Shown: positions 10,428 through 22,773 of the stretch, one piece after another
How positions within the stretch are numbered: the stretch's first letter is position 1
Layout of the letters: each line of letters opens with the position of its first letter
Assembly: GCA_020744425.1 (NCBI GenBank)
Contig: JAGMUV010000010.1
Coordinates: 1,922,001-1,986,000, forward strand
Origin: Dactylonectria macrodidyma
Taxonomy: Eukaryota > Ascomycota > Sordariomycetes > Hypocreales > Nectriaceae
Length of the DNA stretch: 64,000 bases
Direction: 5' to 3'
Position numbers and translations under genes: made by a program
Notes under the pieces: model-generated
Told to the model about the DNA's origin: nothing
Seen by the model: the letters and a program-made list of their open reading frames with translations, nothing else
The model's database searches: none

Positions 10428-11717
10428 TTAAGAAGATGGCGACCCGAATACCTCCATGTGAATGTGTTTCTCGCCAACACCCAGATCCTGAAGTGCCTTG
10501 CTCTGGGCATTCATAAACGGCGACGGCCCGCAGATGTAGTAATCCGCTCCAGGCAGAAGCACCTTGTGCTGGACCTTCGTGAGGTCCACTCGCCCTTCTT
10601 CATCGTAGTCAAGCCCCAGTGTATCGTCTTCTTCAACTCGCTCATAGTAAACAAGACGGGTGACTTGGGGGTTGTCCCTTACAATCTCGATGAGGGTGTC
10701 TTTCATTGCATGGACGCTTGAGTTGCGTGCAGCATGGATGAATACTACTCTCCTCGACGTGCCCTCCTTGGTAATCGTCTTCAACATTGCCATCATCGGC
10801 GTGAGTCCAACTCCTCCGCTGATAAGCACCACGGGCGTCGTAGCGTTGATGTCCAAGACGAAATCGCCAAAGGGCATGCTGATGTCCACCTCCGACCCCT
10901 CCGGCAGCGACGCGTGAAGGACATTGGACACCCGGCCGGCCGGTTTGGTATCCGATGCAAACTCTTTTTTGACCGAGATTTGAAAATACTTGCCATTTGG
11001 CACGTCAGACAGACTGTATTGACGAGGTTGGTATGTCCCGAGCTCAGGCACAAAGCATCGGATGCTGACAAACTGGCCAGGCTGATAGGACGGCAAAGCT
11101 CCCTTGTCGGCTGGCGTGAGATGGAAGGAGATGATTTCCTCGCTCTCCTGCACTTTTCCAGAGATGAAGAATTTGCGCCATCCTTTCCAGCCGCCGGGCC
11201 GCGCCATGGCCTCTCGATAAAGGCCTTCCTCAAACGTGATGAAGTACTCGGCAAGTTGCCAGTATGCAGCGTTCCAAGCGTCCATGACCTGTGAGTCGAC
11301 CCCGTCCCCGAGGACTTGCTTGATCGCCGAGAGTAGGCCCTCGCCGACAACCGCATACTGGTCCGCAGTGACTCCCAGGCTCGCATGTTTATGTCCAATG
11401 CGAGACACGGCTGTCTTCAAGGCGTCGGGGTCCTCGATGTTGACGGCATATGCCCAAACGGCGTGCGCGAGGGCGGCTGGCTGTTCGCCTGTGTCCTGAT
11501 GGGCCGTATTAAAGATGTTCCTGAGCTCCGGGTGTTTGTTGAGCAGTTGGCGATAGAATAGTGAGGTGATTTTGATACCGTGTTCTTCAAGTGCTGGGAT
11601 GGTCGATTTGACGATTTTGATCTGGTTCGGAGTTAGTGCCGTCGAGGCATAGGTTCTTCGATGCAACTGAAACAGCGCACCGCGTCCGGCACGCCGGATC
11701 ATGGTCCGAGTCAGCAT
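10428..11717 (-). CDS. Flavohemoglobin (nitric oxide dioxygenase)
   Basis: Converts NO and O2 to nitrate using NAD(P)H, protecting against nitrosative stress. One exon, 429 aa. Domains in order: globin at about 28-170 with the distal-side Tyr in SLFYRQLL (Y55) and the proximal His in GHKHASLGV (H111); an FAD-binding barrel with RQYSLSDVP (about 232-240); and an NAD-binding domain with GGVGLTPMMAML (about 301-312) and CGPSPFM near the end. The first 25 residues are rich in Arg, Leu and Ser and lack acids, which suggests a mitochondrial targeting sequence; many fungi have one cytosolic and one mitochondrial copy (known for the family; which this is remains inference). The reductase domain and haem ligand look intact, so it should be active. 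Confidence 0.95.
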   Translation of the reverse strand: MLTRTMIRRAGRGALFQLHRRTYASTALTPNQIKIVKSTIPALEEHGIKITSLFYRQLLNKHPELRNIFNTAHQDTGEQPAALAHAVWAYAVNIEDPDALKTAVSRIGHKHASLGVTADQYAVVGEGLLSAIKQVLGDGVDSQVMDAWNAAYWQLAEYFITFEEGLYREAMARPGGWKGWRKFFISGKVQESEEIISFHLTPADKGALPSYQPGQFVSIRCFVPELGTYQPRQYSLSDVPNGKYFQISVKKEFASDTKPAGRVSNVLHASLPEGSEVDISMPFGDFVLDINATTPVVLISGGVGLTPMMAMLKTITKEGTSRRVVFIHAARNSSVHAMKDTLIEIVRDNPQVTRLVYYERVEEDDTLGLDYDEEGRVDLTKVQHKVLLPGADYYICGPSPFMNAQSKALQDLGVGEKHIHMEVFGSPSS

Positions 11718-12106
11718 GTTGAATGATTTTGAAACGATTATAATGGCGATCGATTCTCTCCCTCCCGAGGATCGTCTGAGGCTGCCGCGGGGGAAGAAGG
11801 TTTATAGGTGGTTCAGCGACCGGAGATGTCCAATAGGCTCTGCCACATGACGGAAGCATAATTTTGGGCGTGACGCATGTATGACTTCACTTCCTTCAAC
11901 CCAGACATGGTTTATGCCGGCGGCCCACTTTATTGCTTTTGTTATTGAGCACAGCGGATGGATGATCAGTTTCGCAATATTAATAGTCGTAAAATCCTCT
12001 GAAATTGGAACAGCCTGATCCCAAACACCAGACGTACGGATCATATTGGTATCTAATGCTGTACAAAATAATATGTAAATCATAATGCACCTCCAGATAG
12101 GAATCA
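11718..12106. other. Intergenic, promoter side of flavohemoglobin
   Basis: Carries the 5' flank of the flavohemoglobin gene. No gene recognised. Confidence 0.45.
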
Positions 12107-13126
12107 TCAATCATCGTCGGAGGAATCGGAATCAATGGTAGCGTTCTCAGCAATGACGTCCTCAGCAATGACGTCCTCAGCAATAACGTCACGGCTCCTC
12201 TGCAGAAGCTCCTTCATCCTCAGCGATAGCGTTACTGACTGTGCTGCGGGGAAGATGACCTGCACAAACTTAGAAACATCAGCTAAAAGAAGCCGCTGGA
12301 GACGATGCATTTCATCCAAATGAACGAGCGTGATTGACCTGCAGAGAGAGTGAATTTTACAGCGATAATCATGGCCTTCCAGAGCCTTTATCGTATCCCC
12401 TGGGTTCTCCATGCTAATGGTGTTGACAGAAGTCGAACTAAAAACTGGCACTAATTATGACGGGATACTGAGATTGAGGATCGACCCTTAGTGATGAGAT
12501 ACCCGCTGCTGCCACTACCGTAACGATAAGTCCAACTTCTGCGTATACCGGAACGGCAAGGACATCGGCAGGAAGATATTCCGCTGAGACTCTTCTAATC
12601 CTTGAAACCCCACCGTCTCCAAGAACCCCAGCCAGATAACTGTTACTCCTTCGTCGACAATTGCTCTGTTTCCGATTATGGATGCGAATATTCTTCGAAG
12701 TTTGTGCCATACAGGTGTCTCGGGCAGCCTTTAATTTCTTTTCGGTTCCGCTCCATCTCTTTTTTCGAAGAGGCCAAAGATGATGTCCAACTTTAGGACA
12801 GGGGTGTTGGGAAACTACAATCTGTTCAGGTATTGCCAGCTCCAAACGAGTGTCGTCTTCCCAGACCATTTGCCGATTGTGCGGCTGTTGGACTTGCGAC
12901 ATCCCATACCAGCAGCCAGAAAGGCCTGAAGCACCGCAGCAAGAGCGAGAATCGTAGCCACAATGCCGATTAGTGCGGTGAAGGCAAAAGTGATAGGGTC
13001 CCAGTTGAACTCGGCATAATTAGCGTTATTACAGTCTTCTATGAGCTTGATCAAAGTTCGAAGCAGGCAGTCAGTCGAGTTATGGTGTTCGATGCATGAG
13101 CCGCTGGTTGACTTGTTGGCCACCAC
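12107..13126 (-). pseudogene. Decayed gene of a fungal membrane-protein family of unknown function
   Basis: Starts at ATG 13126 with a segment resembling a conserved fungal hypothetical family: an EFNWDP block followed by a hydrophobic helix (AFTALIGIVATILALAAVLQ) and FLAAG. The frame then meets a TAG at 12815-12817 and a TAA at 12731-12733, yet coding-like sequence continues past both (TPVL, then VIWLGFLETVG). It shifts frame before AEYLPADVLAVPVYAEVG, and shifts again before the C-terminal piece SITLVHLDEMHRLQRLLLADV, which ends with three copies of DVIAE and an acidic tail at 12107. Two stops plus two frame changes make a functional product unlikely. Both stops are one C-to-T change from Gln codons. 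The function of the family is unknown to me. Confidence 0.75.
12145..12189. repeat. 15-bp tandem repeat, three units
   Basis: Three near-identical 15-mers (unit cctcagcaatgacgt) in register with the reading frame of the broken gene at 12107-13126, encoding repeated DVIAE on the minus strand. Confidence 0.85.
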
Positions 13127-13439
13127 AGGAAGCTAGATGCGCTGGATAGAATGAATCGGTCACCCTGTGTAAGCACATTTGGCGCTGTCCTCGGACAATG
13201 GTTTAGTAGAGGTGAGAAAAAATGCTTTCGAGAGTTTGTTCTGAATATCTCCGTTTACTGTTCTGTTGGGGTGGGGGTTGATGCTCCGTCGGGCATCAGC
13301 CGGGGTCAACCATTAATCAGGCCAGACCTGGTAATCAGGAATTAAGACGCAAGAATTAATGTGGCCGGAACGAGGATGCCCAAGAAGCTTGATTATCTTC
13401 CGGGCTTTGTGCCACGTCAGGCTTGCATGTGGGACCCCA

Positions 13440-13790
13440 CATAGTCAATATCATACTAAAGCTATACAAAGCTGTTATAATAGAAGATTTAATTTTAGAA
13501 TTATAAATAACTTTAAAGCCAATGAACACATGGTTGTAATAAGTTTTATAATTCAGTTTAACTTCCTTTGTTACTTGCATTTAACATGGCATAGATTGGA
13601 ATTCTTAAGTTGTACATCACTTTTTAAATACATACTGAAATTGCCTCTTGAATTGGTTTAAATTTCAAACGTTGTTATGAAAAGAAGTAGAAAAATCTGG
13701 ACTTCTAGCTTTAATATAACAATGTAAGTATAAGATAGCAGATATAAATAACATTCTATTTAAAACACCATGTTCCTGGATGTATGCTCT
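13440..13790. other. AT-rich stretch
   Basis: A run of strongly AT-rich sequence without coding signal, unlike its flanks. It may be a patch of decayed repeat DNA, but I cannot match it to an element by eye. The wider interval 13127-15392 holds no supported gene. Confidence 0.5.
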
Positions 13791-14199
13791 GCTAAGCCTT
13801 GTGTGTTGACCTGCTAACAACCGGTTCCAACTACTATCTGAGCATCTTCGTATCTTTGTCTTTGCAACCATTGATAAGAACCTTGACATAACTTTCCTAC
13901 GCAAACGATAAGTCACTCGGCTAGGCGCCGGTGCAAGACGAAACATCTACCTACCACTAGATCCCATTACAGTTGGAGCACATGGCCAGCCGTTGTTTCT
14001 TCATTAGGCTCATTCACTTCCCAGGCCACGGGGCTGGTGTGAGACGGGAGCGAGCCCAGTTACCACTTCGTGTTGGGCATGTCCGCGCAGGCGCAGAGTC
14101 ATGACGACAACACCGCAGTCATAGCGCCCCTCGCGTGGCAGCACAGCCAGGTCCAAGTGCTGAAAGGTCCCGTTCTTACACTTAGGTGCTCATACCTTA

Positions 14200-14250
14200 T
14201 CAGTTCCCCACGATGCTCAGCGACCTCCACTTCAGCAAGTGGGGAACTGA
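14200..14250. repeat. Perfect 12-bp inverted repeat (hairpin-forming)
   Basis: tcagttccccac at 14200-14211 is matched by gtggggaactga at 14239-14250, with a 27-nt spacer whose edges (tgct/agca) extend the pairing. It lies in a gene-free interval. It could be a remnant of a small inverted-repeat element or a chance palindrome. Confidence 0.7.
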
Positions 14251-15392
14251 GAAAGGCTCCTCGCCTGATACTATCATGGGACTGTCTGCATCCTCGGTGC
14301 TGGTGAACACGATTTTAGAAAGGGACTGAACGTCGCAACAGTGACGAATCATCGGCTGAGATGTGCAGTGTTGCTATTAGGTGTTTCATCAAGCAATATC
14401 ATTCCCTTGAACCGGCCGGACAAAAGGCCCATCTTGTGCATCTCAGTTCACAAGCCCCTTCATCCTGACAAGTCCGTGAAAAGAACTGTATCTTAGAACT
14501 GACTATGCATCGTGGCCATCTCTGTAAGTCCATGAACCTGGGGTGGTTGCAAGACGTGGGGCCTTGTCAGTTGTCCCGGCGGCTATTTGTCTGCTTCTAT
14601 TGGCCATCGCCATTCCGTGCTCTAGCAATGTTACGGTATGCCACATACTCAACATCCCGCCCTCCACACTAATTCTTCATCTCATGACTAGTCGACTGGG
14701 GCTCTTTCTATCGTCGCTACGATCACCGGGAATTTCTTAATCCCTGTACTGCCACATGACACAACTAACCTTCCTATTCTGGCAAGAGATCAGCTTGTCC
14801 TTTGCGCTACGTTACAGCTCGATGGCAGCTACACAATAGGACGTGACCATTATTTAGTCGATCTATCCCTCTGCTGCAACTCTATAGTATCAGGTGAAAG
14901 TCGAGGCCGCGACCGTGTCATTAGCGTCAGATTTTTAGGTTCTGAAGTTCTGAGATGACCTTGTTGCTCGCGTTCAAGGAGCCTCCCGCATGGTGAATGT
15001 GCCATGTAACGTTGCGATGTCTTGTGATAAACGAGTCGGGCCTTCATCTGGATTCTTGAAATTGATCATGGCAATGAGACAAATTGTATATCAGATGAGC
15101 TTTATGTATGAGGCAGCGTGATGCATCTATTGTCTGCGGAGTGGCATGACTATGATAGCCTTTGGAAATTCTTCCGAAAACTACTTCCAAGATCGAACGT
15201 TTGCTATCGATGGTAACAATGAAGTCCTCCTTTTTAAAACCTGAAGAACGTAGCAACAGGTATATAACAGTCAGCCGTACCCTCTTATGCCATTCATCAT
15301 TCATTCCTCATTATACCCATTCTATTCTTTCAATTAAATAGAAGAACCACAACATCCAACTTTCTTGTGGGAACCTTGCAACTATCGACACA

Positions 15393-16808
<1,416 letters not shown>

Positions 16809-17220
16809 ACGGTTCTAGATGCTTAGTTTAGCTGTGGGGGATTGATTTCATAGTGGCAAGGTTGTTCTGTGTCGTCAATATTTTCAAGTCTGTACTTTCT
16901 CATGTTATTCTCCCGTCTGCATTTTCTTATTTGCTAAGTATCAGGTAACTCTCCCTCATCGGGACCCATGAGGAACTTGAATGGTCGGTACGGTGCAACC
17001 CAGCTCCAAACTCCATGTAAATCGGAGGGTATCCAAAGTGTTGCAGTTCTGCTTTTGCTACAACCTGGTCATGCAGTGTGCCCAAGATGCCGCGAAACCC
17101 TTGTCTTACCCCTCATGTGGGACTTGCCGTGGTCACCCATCCGGCCAGCACTGCCAACTTCATATGAAAGACCATAGGTCCTTGACTGTGTGTTTCCTAC
17201 ACTGTATAATTTTACTTTAT
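16809..17220. other. 3' flank of the chitinase gene
   Basis: Untranslated region and spacer between the chitinase and the dead gene on the minus strand. No further feature supported. Confidence 0.4.
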
Positions 17221-18698
17221 TTATGTTGTGGGCGCCATGCTGAGCACAGTTTGTTTGAAGGCAGGCCAATACACCTCCTCAATCCACTCTCCTAAATACT
17301 GCAACGCAACGACCAACTTATACACCCGAAAATGACTATCTGTCCCTCCAATGTCCAATTTGTGATATAGCTTCGCCTTTCCGCCCTCGACCGTCTACGC
17401 AACAAAGTACCACGAATGTCTCTGCACTATGATACCAGGCAAACAACCTATTCCTGCCACATCAGCATCAGACTCTCGCTGCAACGCCCTCCACTGAGAG
17501 GAATGCCAAGTGCCAATTTGAAGCAACGCCCAGTCCCACTCGGCCTGCCGCTTAGTCTCGACGGAGAGGGCGATGGGATGCTTGCTAAAGTTGCCTCAGT
17601 CTGTGTGGTTGATGGAGAAGCCTGGGAGTGACAGCGTCAGGGCTTCTATTGCTTGGGCTTCTGCGCTGGAGGCGTCGGGTTTGATGCAGCGCAAAAGTCG
17701 ACTGTCTTTGACGAGGCGCCGTATGGTTTATATCCGTGTAAGATTTGTGCTCCGGGGCTATAACAGGCTAGAGTTAGTATCAATGAGTATCTCACGGGAG
17801 TGGAGCACAAACCAACATCGAAAGTCAACAAGGCTAGATGAACGTTGTCGGAAACCAAAGTCGAGCAGGCGGGAGTGTACATCTATGTTCCAAGAAGACT
17901 CTCCCTCGCAGTCTTGGTCGCACTCGGCAGCGTGTTTGACAATGTTTTGGACGAAGTCCGTCGAAGGGATGCGCCACTGTTTCTTGCTTGTAGTGGGGTC
18001 GTAAAAAGCGAAGCCTGGGAAGTCACCAAGCTCCTGGACCTACGAGATTTATGCCGTCAGAAATGAAGCCACAGGTCATCATTTTCAGGTCCAAGACTCA
18101 CCTCTTGTTGAAGTTCAAGAGGTAGCAGAGCCTCTCCGAAGGCAATATTGGCCAACTCCTAACGCAGTGTCCGCAACGGCTGTGGCAGAGAATGCAGGTG
18201 CGGCTCGAAGTTGAGAGGTTGAAACCCAGTGTCTTGTTTCGCAGCGTACCGAAACTGCTTGGTAGGCGACGATGCACCTGATGTTATTGATGACGTGGAG
18301 GGCGTCGAGCTAGTAGATGGACGACTCCTCCGGCTCGTGGGGCCTGGCTACCGTCTCGCTTTGGGTGTCTCTTCATAGCTCGCTTCGTCTGAATCATGCG
18401 CTGTGTTTTCATCGCTGTTCTCTCTCGTTCGTTTCCGCGGGGATGGCATTCCGCTGATGGGATCGGTGTTGATATCGCAGTTCGATTTGCAGGTCGGAGA
18501 TGCAGAACGAGAAAAAGGGCACGACAAAGAAGGGGTCGGAATCGTACGTCGATAAGGCTTTTTAGCGCCTTTGATGTCGCCGGCCACACGCTTTCGTTTC
18601 GTTTGATGCGCTATTCCTATCTCTAGCTACGATGTGGTTTCGATTGCTGCCAACCAGCCAAAGATGAAGTCGTCTGGCTCCGAGCTGGGGTGCCACAT
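17221..18698 (-). pseudogene. Dead PD-(D/E)XK-nuclease-like fungal gene
   Basis: A decayed relative of the intact gene at 41359-42778. The start is at ATG 18698 (MWHPSSEPDDFIFGWL). One frame runs through TAG codons at 18627-18629, 18348-18350 and 18159-18161, with recognisable sequence either side: KRKRVAGDIKGAKKPYRRT, then SSPTKQFRYAAKQDTGF, then LRTLR-stop-ELANIAFGEALLP. After a frame change the core reads HPIALSVETKRQAEWDWALL, with the ExK of the nuclease-like motif, then QIGTWHS and GCLPGIIVQ. Another TAG follows at 17395-17397, and the C-terminal tail ends at 17221. All four stops are TAG, one C-to-T step from CAG. The family is widespread and often multicopy in filamentous fungi; its role is not known to me. 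Confidence 0.8.
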
Positions 18699-19868
18699 TC
18701 CTGACCAACGATGGAATGCGACGCAGGTTGGGGGATCGAGTGATGGTATAGCCTGAGTATTCGTGCACTGTAGTTTGGCCTTCGTTTGGATCGTCAGAGG
18801 GATAATGGGCGTCGTTGATTGAATTACTTGATTACTTGGTGACGACGTCGCACCTGTCGTTTGCACATCCCCACTAATAGGCGTTGGCTCGGTGATGGTC
18901 ACGTGAGCGCACAACTAAGTGCTTGCATAAGATTGCATAAGAATGACGTAGCGGGGTCCCGACTCAATAGTGAAAAGATCCACACCCCGTCCACCAGTCG
19001 TGCCGTAGAACATAGTGCTCGCTGGGTGATGAATGCTGTGAACAATTCATATTGGATTTTTTCCCTGAAGGAGTACTCAATAGGGGATATCAAGATAATC
19101 AAGGACAGCGACTTGTGCGTGGTGACATGACATTTTAACCGAACGCCTCGACATCTTCATGTTTCCTACCCTATACTACCCTGCAACTCTACTCCGGAGC
19201 ATTTATCGCTGCACGCTTGACGATTAGGGCACCACTCAACTCACACCAAATACACCCTACCGTAAGTAAAGACTATTGCTAACTCCCTGGTCTTTGTGGA
19301 ACTAACACGGATGCTCAAGATGTCAAGAAATGGTTATGTTCGGCACTAAAGGCCGAGCCTACATCTGTCAAACCCTTATACAAAGGCTCTTTCCTTCAAG
19401 CTAAGAACACCAAACTGTGCTGCCGCTGCTCCGTCTCTCTTGTTGGGGTTGGGGCCACCACTCAAACAGATGGACCTCTTTGTGGACTGGGGAACATAAT
19501 CCGGGCCCGCCGCTCTAGAAGGCATGTGACAGTAAGACGATACGGAATAAACCGCGGTGCAGCTTCTGGCTTCTGCGAAAGGACTAATGTAACTTTTACA
19601 GACCCTGTAATCAACCAACATTCAAGAAAATCAGCTCATTTTTACTTCGCATAATGCAGGCTGTTGGTTTGGGGTGTTTTCGTGCCTTTTGTCTGGATCG
19701 CTTGCCAAGACCCACAATAGGACATATGCAGGCTGTTAGTCGGGGCTGTTTTCGTGGACCTTTTGTTTAGATCGTTCGTTAAGACGGGACCCATCCCATT
19801 GGCAATGCTAAGGGAACAGGGGTGTACCGAGCAGGGATATTTACTAATTGTCTGTGCGAAGAATCGGA
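18699..19868. other. Gene-free interval with a 72-bp tandem repeat
   Basis: No coding signal found on either strand. Contains the duplicated segment at 19654-19790. Confidence 0.45.
19654..19790. repeat. Imperfect 72-bp tandem duplication
   Basis: Two adjacent copies start with atgcaggctgtt at 19654 and 19726. They share gctgttttcgtg-type and ccttttgt blocks and diverge by several C/T and G/A differences (for example gatcgcttgccaagac against gatcgttcgttaagac). Confidence 0.75.
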
Positions 19869-20231
19869 CTACATGGTTTCTCTATGAATTTTGCCTATTA
19901 TAGAAGTACCAGCGCTCTGAAGCATAACGCTTGCAATTTTGCGAATGGCGGCGTGCCTGAGACTGGTTCCCTTACTGAAGGCTTCGAGATTTACGGCAGG
20001 CTCCAAGACCGCGTTTGAAAAGTCGCTCATGGTGGCTAAGAGCTTGGCTGGCGTCGTGGTAGATGTCCCGATAGTTGACGGTCCGCTGGATGATATTGAG
20101 GCAAAATCTAACAGTTCCTCGTCTCTGAAGCGTAGGAGACGCATTACTTGATGGAGTCTTGGTTGGAGAACGTGGATAGATAACTGTTGCTGTAGATAGA
20201 ACGCCGCGAATGAGGATGAATGAGCATACAT
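19869..20231 (-). CDS. Hypothetical protein or gene fragment
   Basis: A frame of about 120 codons from ATG 20231 with coding-like composition, a long amphipathic stretch (LHQVMRLLRFRDEELLDF) and a Ser/Thr-rich segment. Sequence upstream on the same strand (near 20280-20370, SLQRSENIASAAQQWK) also looks coding and may be another exon of the same gene. I do not recognise the family and cannot say whether it is complete. Confidence 0.3.
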   Translation of the reverse strand: MYAHSSSFAAFYLQQQLSIHVLQPRLHQVMRLLRFRDEELLDFASISSSGPSTIGTSTTTPAKLLATMSDFSNAVLEPAVNLEAFSKGTSLRHAAIRKIASVMLQSAGTSIIGKIHRETM

Positions 20232-20369
20232 AAAACCGACACCCGACCGGTCGTATTTCGTAGCGACGTGCACTAAGTCGACCGTGAAAATTGGTCAGCT
20301 CGAGAAAGAAGGAGTTCTGTATTTTCCACTGTTGCGCAGCGCTAGCGATATTCTCACTACGCTGCAAGC

Positions 20370-21042
20370 TGAAGTCGCGGACCAGTCATAGGACGAGCTC
20401 GGAGTAAGATATCCTATGAGACGACCCATTTGGCAGGGAAGCTTGCCAGCAAGTCACTGGCCGCGATGTAAAGTTATGCGGCGGCACTGCGAGAATTTTC
20501 CCCCAAGAACGGCACATTTCGACGCTCTCAACCCTATATTTACAGCCACTACCGTAACTGGGAGCAAATGAACATACCAATTGCCTGAAACGGTGAGTGA
20601 ATCTACTCCAATTGTCATAGTCAAATAATGTCAATTTTGTATCTTCCGCCTACACTCTCCTATTTCTTAGGGTGGAAGATGCCCTTGGTTCTTGCCCAAT
20701 AACCGGGCTTGTCATCAACAATGAGGCTCAGCCTCGTACTCACTAATGATAGGTGCGTTCCATATCAGATCCGCCTCAGACGATTTAACGAACTTCGTTT
20801 TCTTGATCAAGTTACAGCTGACGAATAGCACCGGGGCGAGGAAAAGCATGGCGTAGTAGGTAGAAGTTTCCAACGTCCCAGTGGCCAGTCAGAAAGACTT
20901 CATACCCGTAGACACAAAGAAGGACACTCATAAAGACGAGAGAAATCCACCCACACAGTACGGCTGGGCCCAGCCGTAGCATGGCAGAGTCTCTCGACCA
21001 AGACCTTGTGCCCGGCAGGCATAGTAGAACCGGAGGTAGGTG
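20370..21042. other. Unassigned interval
   Basis: May include the decayed 5' part of the transporter fragment that starts at 21043; nothing else seen. Confidence 0.3.
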
Positions 21043-21465
21043 ATGACATTGTTGTCTTTAGGCGGACTGATGGCTCCAACCCTTAATCTACGCCTAGGAA
21101 CCCAACCGACCTTTGTCTTCTTGCTCGTGGTTCGGGGGCTTCTGCTCGTCGTACTAGCGCTCTGGCCAAACCCAGCTCTCGCCATCATCACGCTGTCAAT
21201 CGTTTGCTTCGGGCACGGAACAGGCTTCAGCATCATTCCAGGCCTGGTCAAGGCTCAGCTCAGTAAAGGTGCGCAATTACCTGACGCTTATGGACGGGTC
21301 CTAGTGGCTTGGGGAGTCACGGGTGTCGCCGCCGCCCTCAACAATAGCCTTCTGCTTCCTTTGCCGGGCGGCTTGGGCTTGGCAACTCTACTTGCTGGTC
21401 TCACGACATTGATATTTGGGTCCGGAATACATTTGCCTTCCTCAATTCGTTCTTGTCTAGCTTGA
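21043..21465 (+). pseudogene. C-terminal fragment of an MFS transporter
   Basis: An open frame of about 140 codons with alternating hydrophobic helices: TFVFLLVVRGLLLVVLALW, ALAIITLSIVCFGHGTGF and VLVAWGVTGVAAALNN. The FGHGTGFSIIPGLVKAQL and DAYGRVLVAWG segments resemble the loops and helices of the second half of MFS carriers. A full carrier needs about 400 residues and no first half is readable upstream, so this is most likely a remnant. A short intron could precede GGLMAPTL (acceptor tttag near 21060), which would make the leading codons intronic. Confidence 0.55.
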
Positions 21466-22773
21466 TCTCGGAAGATTGAAAAGTTTTTCGGTGGTGAATA
21501 GGTAGATCGAGACTCCAACCCATCACAGTAGGGAGAGGTTGTCGCTCTGTAGTAGCTTGATAAACAGCGCAGAGCTAGGCTTTCGTATTTATTTATGTCT
21601 AGGGTCTCTGTTTTCATTAGCTTTGCCAAAATCTTGATTAAATGATTGATAATCTTCGCTGTGGTGCGTAATTCCTCCCCTTTAATTACCGGCCACTGTT
21701 GCAATCTACCGCAAGATATACGATCATCTGCTGGACTAGTGTGTGATGGGACCATTTACCTTATGAGAATCAAAATTGCCAGGTAAAAATGACAGCAGTA
21801 ACGTCAATATGATAATTGGTCTATTTAGCTGGCTACAGAGGACGTCATGGAAAAACGCGGGTTGCCTCAGTTCGACATTCCTCCACGGGGTGTTAGGAAA
21901 GGGAATGAAGTGACTACTGCTAGCTTGACTTAATACGGATTATTCTTTGTGGGAATAACAGCAGGTAACATTATAGGGAGATTCATTGATAACTGTTGGA
22001 CTGAGGGCGTGAGCCTGACACTGGGAGAGAGGGCATCCTACTTTGACTGCTGGTGCGACCTCCGTTCACAATCCTGTCACGGCTACAAGTATTCAATCAT
22101 TCCTCCAGTCCTTCTAGGGGACCATATACTAGTGAAGTCACCAAACTACGTAATTTTATATCATGTACGTCAACTAACCAGCCTCGCATTAAGGTCAATT
22201 TGTCAAATTTTGACACGTCAAAAACAATTGGAACACCTACAAACTTTTCAAAATCGGAAGCGTCAGGCTATTCCATTTAAATCCCATCAGGATCGAAATT
22301 GATGTTGAAAACTTCAGAATGAGCTGCAGAGGATGTCTGCCCAGGATAATGTCAAGCCGACACCAATGAAAGGGAAGTTGTTGCCTCCAGAGATGCGATG
22401 GTAATGGAGGTGGCAGCACCCGATCCATGGCTGATAAGGACAACTCCACCATTTCCCCCATGGCGCTCTCGGTACAGTTTATTATTAAAATCTGTATAGA
22501 GCCAGGTCGCGTTGAATCTCGGGATTCCAGTCCTTTGGGCAGGGCTGCCCTGGCATCCAACACGAGCCAGGTTTAGTACGTGGTGTCAGACTTCGTTTGA
22601 CTCTCTTGGAATACAAAATATTCTGTGAGTTGTGTCTTTTAACAGAGATCCGGTAACGGGGGTTCATGAGTGTATATTGTTATTAAGGTATGCTGAGGTG
22701 ACTATTCTACCATAGATGAGAATGAGCATGTGCCTACTCTAGATGCGCAGAGGACTATGTCATCCTAACCACT
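21466..22773. other. Intergenic, no gene seen
   Basis: Reading frames on both strands are short and uninformative. Contains the 3' flank of the transporter at 22774. Confidence 0.5.
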
